Source: Progne subis subis (taxonomy: Eukaryota > Chordata > Aves > Passeriformes > Hirundinidae). From it: 64,000 nucleotides of DNA. This document shows, one piece after another, positions 63,001-64,000 of this stretch. The number at the start of each line of letters is the position of its first letter. Within the stretch, counting starts at the first letter, position 1. The position numbers were made by a program, and so were the translations under genes. The DNA lies in contig JAKJHU010000036.1 in the NCBI GenBank assembly GCA_022316685.1, forward strand, positions 2,615,036 to 2,679,035. Reading direction: 5' to 3'. The notes beneath the pieces were generated by a model. That model searched no databases and was not told where the DNA came from. It saw only the letters and a list, made by a program, of their open reading frames with translations.

Positions 63001-63462
63001 ATGGTATTCTTCTTAACAAAAACTGCCTTTAGATTTTGCAAATGTAAAACTGAAGGGCTTAACACAACTTTGCATTGTGTTGAATAGGTAAGTGTTGTTT
63101 AACAAAATGAGGTTAAGATTTGCCTGTGTTCAAATATCCCTCTATTTCTATTAACTACCAAGTGTTTACCAGGTACTCTGAAAATTCATGAAGCATTCCT
63201 GTAACTATGAATCATATTTAGGAATTCCAATACCTGTTTATCTGGGAACCCTAGGAGGGATGACACGATGTAAGCTGTGAGAGTAATTGGGTTGTTGGTG
63301 CCTCCTTGAAGATCACTGTGTAACACTTTCCCAGGCTCCTGGAACTCTCCATTTAATTTCTGATGACGGACAATCCATTTAGCCGTATCCATGAGTACAT
63401 CTTCGTCAATATCTATGAATGGACGAGCTTGAAGGAAACATCTCAATACAAAAGCTGATAAC
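47321..63462 (-). CDS. CD109: CD109 molecule, 3' nine coding exons (partial gene, runs off right edge)
   Basis: Join, in minus-strand order: 63462-63234, 62706-62541, 61444-61254, 58880-58725, 58639-58574, 54381-54245, 50097-49941, 49530-49428, 47511-47321. The total is 1396 nt: one base finishing a split codon, then 464 codons and TAA. Every junction is GT-AG and phases agree throughout. The product matches the C-terminal third of CD109, a GPI-anchored alpha-2-macroglobulin-family protein of about 1445 residues in human that binds TGF-beta and promotes its receptor's turnover at the cell surface. Domains in order are the second half of the thioester (TED) helical domain (exons 1-3 and the start of 4), CUB (exons 4-6), receptor-binding/MG8 (exons 6-8), then a Cys-rich tail and GPI signal (exon 9). 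Landmarks are SDSWQPRS, LGGFSSTQ, NHEAFDLNV, LLSGF, VDYYEP and CDFC. The thioester motif lies upstream, outside the window. Introns are 527, 1096, 2373, 85, 4192, 4147, 410 and 1916 bp. CD109 is favoured over other A2M paralogs by the GPI-type tail and close residue agreement. The gene looks intact. Confidence 0.95.
47977..48246 (+). mobile_element. Solo LTR inside the last CD109 intron, antisense to the gene
   Basis: The element begins TGTGAGATGTTTACAGCTCT and ends near GTCCACTAGTGACA. It carries CTATAAAG (TATA-like), AATAAA at 48168-48173 and the pyrimidine-rich GGTCTTTCCTTCTTCAGCC, then TTCATTTTGTGTGGAGTC. This is the R-U5 arrangement of avian endogenous-retrovirus LTRs. No clear target-site duplication was found, and the ends may be off by a few bases. 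It is short (about 270 bp), and no internal sequence is present. Confidence 0.65.
48168..48173 (+). promoter_or_regulatory. AATAAA of the intronic LTR
   Basis: Context AAACAATAAAGGTCTTTCC, about 15 bases after CTATAAAG. It is antisense to CD109 and so should not truncate the CD109 transcript. Confidence 0.5.
49428..49530 (-). CDS. CD109: CD109 exon H: end of receptor-binding domain
   Basis: The acceptor TTTTTCTAG precedes CTA-AAT-GAA. The exon encodes LNETRVCVDIPAVRDFKVAN then IQDASVTVVDYYEP, and ends one base into the next codon (phase 1) before the donor GTAAGTG. NET is an N-glycosylation sequon shared with human (VNETQFCVNIPAVR). The A-S-V-T-V-V-D-Y-Y-E-P end is the characteristic final strand of the A2M receptor-binding fold. 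No ATG-initiated open frame covers it, so it was read directly from the sequence. Confidence 0.95.
49941..50097 (-). CDS. CD109: CD109 exon G: receptor-binding (MG8) domain
   Basis: The acceptor GAAAAG precedes G-TAC-TTT, where the G completes AGG (Arg). The exon encodes YFGSGTAPSSGMVLMEVGLL, then SGFSVSPDFVPLDNTVKKIE and KDNGKVNLYLDS, and ends in phase 0 before a consensus GTAAGT donor. The SGM.LMEV.LLSGF core is the standard A2M receptor-binding-domain motif, and NLYLDS matches the human sequence exactly. This exon has no ATG-initiated open frame on the minus strand, so simple frame scanning misses it. Confidence 0.95.
53619..53663. repeat. AT-dinucleotide / palindromic AT tract
   Basis: An alternating TA/AT stretch, self-complementary over most of its length (ATTATATAAATTATATATAT onward), in the intron between exons F and G. 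Confidence 0.85.
54007..54035. repeat. Homopolymer A tract, 29 bp
   Basis: An uninterrupted A run in a CD109 intron, about 210 bp past exon F's donor side. Confidence 0.95.
54245..54381 (-). CDS. CD109: CD109 exon F: CUB end and start of receptor-binding domain
   Basis: The acceptor AATCCACAG precedes CTC-AAT-GTT. The exon encodes LNVMYNTKHTDQRLRS, then VQNHEAFDLNVDVKDDTDD and KNHLTLNVCT, and ends in phase 2 (AG of an Arg codon) before the donor GTAGGT. Human CD109 has LNVVYNV, a tetrabasic RRRRS furin site, and then QNQEAFDLDVAVKE. Here the basic stretch reads DQRLRS. It is flanked by introns of about 4.2 and 4.1 kb. Confidence 0.95.
54382..58573 (-). other. CD109: CD109 intron (4192 bp)
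   Basis: Lies between exons E and F, donor GTAGGC. It is unremarkable AT-rich sequence in which I recognised no mobile element. Confidence 0.9.
58574..58639 (-). CDS. CD109: CD109 exon E: short 22-codon CUB exon
   Basis: The acceptor TTTCTTTCAG precedes ATT-CCC-CCT-GCA. The exon encodes exactly 22 residues (IPPAREMTITVSAEGMGFAVF plus Q) in phase 0 at both ends, with the donor GTAGGC. It corresponds to human PTAVNISANGFGFAICQ, including the conserved GFA strand just before the QLNV of the next exon. Confidence 0.93.
58725..58880 (-). CDS. CD109: CD109 exon D: end of TED and CUB domain
   Basis: The acceptor TCTCAACAG precedes GAC. The 52 codons begin DTVVALHALSLFAALTASSK and end IDTRNRFLLQAKE before the donor GTACTG. 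DTVVAL.ALS.FAAL follows directly on GGFSSTQ of the previous exon, as in human CD109 (DTTVALKALSEFAAL). The second half starts the CUB-type beta segment, with the DITVTAPS strand. Both ends are phase 0. It is separated from the next exon by an intron of only 85 bp. Confidence 0.95.
58881..61253 (-). other. CD109: CD109 intron (2373 bp)
   Basis: Lies between exons C and D, donor GTAATA. It contains a two-unit 22-bp-period direct repeat at 59125-59164. Nothing else was recognised. Confidence 0.9.
59125..59164. repeat. Two-copy direct repeat, 22-bp period
   Basis: TGTGCAACACCTGACAAG (59125-59142) recurs as TGTGCAACAGCTGACAAG (59147-59164), with one mismatch. Confidence 0.85.
61254..61444 (-). 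CDS. CD109: CD109 exon C: TED domain
   Basis: The acceptor TTTTACAG precedes GA, which completes GGA (Gly) with the G from the previous exon. The exon encodes EFQFWVTPASEISDSWQPRS, then VDIELAAYALLSHF and IPIMKWLSHQRNHLGGFSSTQ, and ends in phase 0 before the donor GTAATA. SDSWQPRS, DIE.AAYALLSHF and the LGGF-STQ turn are hallmark TED residues of CD109/A2M proteins. The length is 191 nt. Confidence 0.96.
61445..62540 (-). other. CD109: CD109 intron (1096 bp)
   Basis: Lies between exons B and C, donor GTACTG. No feature recognised. Confidence 0.9.
62541..62706 (-). CDS. CD109: CD109 exon B: TED domain
   Basis: The acceptor TTTCCAG precedes CAT-GCT-TAT (phase 0). The exon encodes HAYAIKAATNFLEDK, then an ISENYTLALVTYALSWAKS helix and AKEALNMLNERAERQ, and ends with a single G (phase 1) before the donor GTACTG. 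NYT is an N-glycosylation sequon that is also present in human CD109. Human has NYTLALITYALSSVGSPKAKEALNML at this place, so the assignment is secure. Confidence 0.95.
62707..63233 (-). other. CD109: CD109 intron (527 bp)
   Basis: Lies between exons A and B, donor GTATTG, acceptor TTTCCAG. No feature recognised. Confidence 0.9.
63234..63462 (-). CDS. CD109: CD109 exon A (first in window): TED domain
   Basis: The acceptor CCCCAAG precedes G-TTA-TCA, where the G closes a codon split from the upstream exon (probably Trp, as in human). The exon encodes 76 residues starting LSAFVLRCFLQARPFIDID and ending SLLGFPDKQ before the donor GTATTG. It includes ITLTAYIVSSLLGF, the conserved TED helix in which human has VTLTAYIVTSLLG. 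It ends in phase 0. The open frame continues past the donor into the intron, so the frame alone overstates the exon. Confidence 0.95.
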
Positions 63463-64000
63463 CTTGGGGAAAAGGTTCATCAAGTAAGTCAAAATAGCCA
63501 TGCATTACAGCTTCCTCTGTTTCAGATGATATAAGTATACCTGTAAAGCATCAAGTGTTCTACGCACCCCTTCCAAGCACAGCAAAATGCATGCCTCACT
63601 CAGATAAGCAAGTAGATTAAACGTAATCCACCAAAAAATGAAGATATGTCCTTATTCCTGAAGATCACCCCTTCCGCAGCTGCTGTTTCAAAAATAAACA
63701 TGGCAGACTCTGAGCCTGCCAGCACATGTATATCTTTATTCAAACGTTGCTCTCCTGCCTTCTGCTGCTAGACAGAAGTTTTAGTTTACAAAGTAATGCA
63801 GTGACAAGTGTGATGTTAATTGCCACAACTATCCCTGTAATATCCTTGAACAACCTTTGTTGTTTTATTATTAATCCCACATTATCTCTCGACTGCCTTC
63901 TTTCCAAAGGTGCATTCATCTAACATGTCACTGCACTATTTAAGTACTAGAGTTGCCAGTATGGGTAAATAATCTTCATCTTCCAATCCATCAATACCGA
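63463..64000 (-). other. CD109: CD109 intron upstream of exon A (runs off window)
   Basis: The acceptor side is CCCCAAG at 63463 and beyond. I looked for the preceding TED exon, which should end in TG of a split Trp codon, and did not find it before the window edge. Confidence 0.75.

Noticed and set aside
1..64000. CRISPR arrays, operons, prophage or a novel defence-type system
   Set aside because: No regularly spaced direct repeats or dense same-strand gene clusters are present, and the content is vertebrate genomic DNA.

Overview
This window is vertebrate nuclear DNA, very probably from a bird. The evidence is a multi-exon gene with GT-AG introns, several 5'-truncated CR1 LINE copies of the avian type, avian-looking solo retroviral LTRs, many long A/T homopolymers, and no compact operon-like gene layout. 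I think a passerine is likely from the style of the LTRs, but I cannot prove that from sequence alone.

The only protein-coding gene I can support is the 3' part of CD109 on the minus strand. CD109 is a GPI-anchored member of the alpha-2-macroglobulin/complement family and a TGF-beta co-receptor. Nine coding exons between 63462 and 47321 join in frame, with no stop or frameshift, into the C-terminal 464 residues. They run from the middle of the thioester (TED) domain through the CUB and receptor-binding domains to a Cys-rich tail and a hydrophobic GPI-attachment signal ending at a TAA at 47323-47321. The 5' exons, including the thioester site itself, lie beyond the right edge. Exon order on the minus strand is 63462-63234, 62706-62541, 61444-61254, 58880-58725, 58639-58574, 54381-54245, 50097-49941, 49530-49428 and 47511-47321. 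The last exon is short and starts without a Met, so it is easy to miss.

The left 46 kb, downstream of CD109, shows no convincing gene. It is intergenic sequence with scattered mobile-element relics. CR1 fragments lie at 0.8-1.4, 10.4-11.0, 13.0-13.3, 38.5-38.7 and 43.5-43.7 kb. Solo-LTR-like elements lie at 2.80-3.19 (minus), about 3.77-4.21 (minus), 22.09-22.52, 32.54-32.94 and 39.04-39.60 kb. A further LTR sits at 47.98-48.25 kb inside the last CD109 intron, antisense to the gene. The LTRs at 2.80 and 32.54 kb are two copies of one family in opposite orientation, and both keep recognisable target-site duplications. No retroviral gag/pol/env reading frame was seen. I found no RNA gene, CRISPR array or operon, and I do not think the window holds a new biological system. 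The points most worth a second look are the intact CD109 tail, the apparent loss of the furin-type basic site known in human CD109, the inverted LTR pair, and a perfect 26-bp inverted repeat 2.2 kb apart that may mark a dead DNA transposon.
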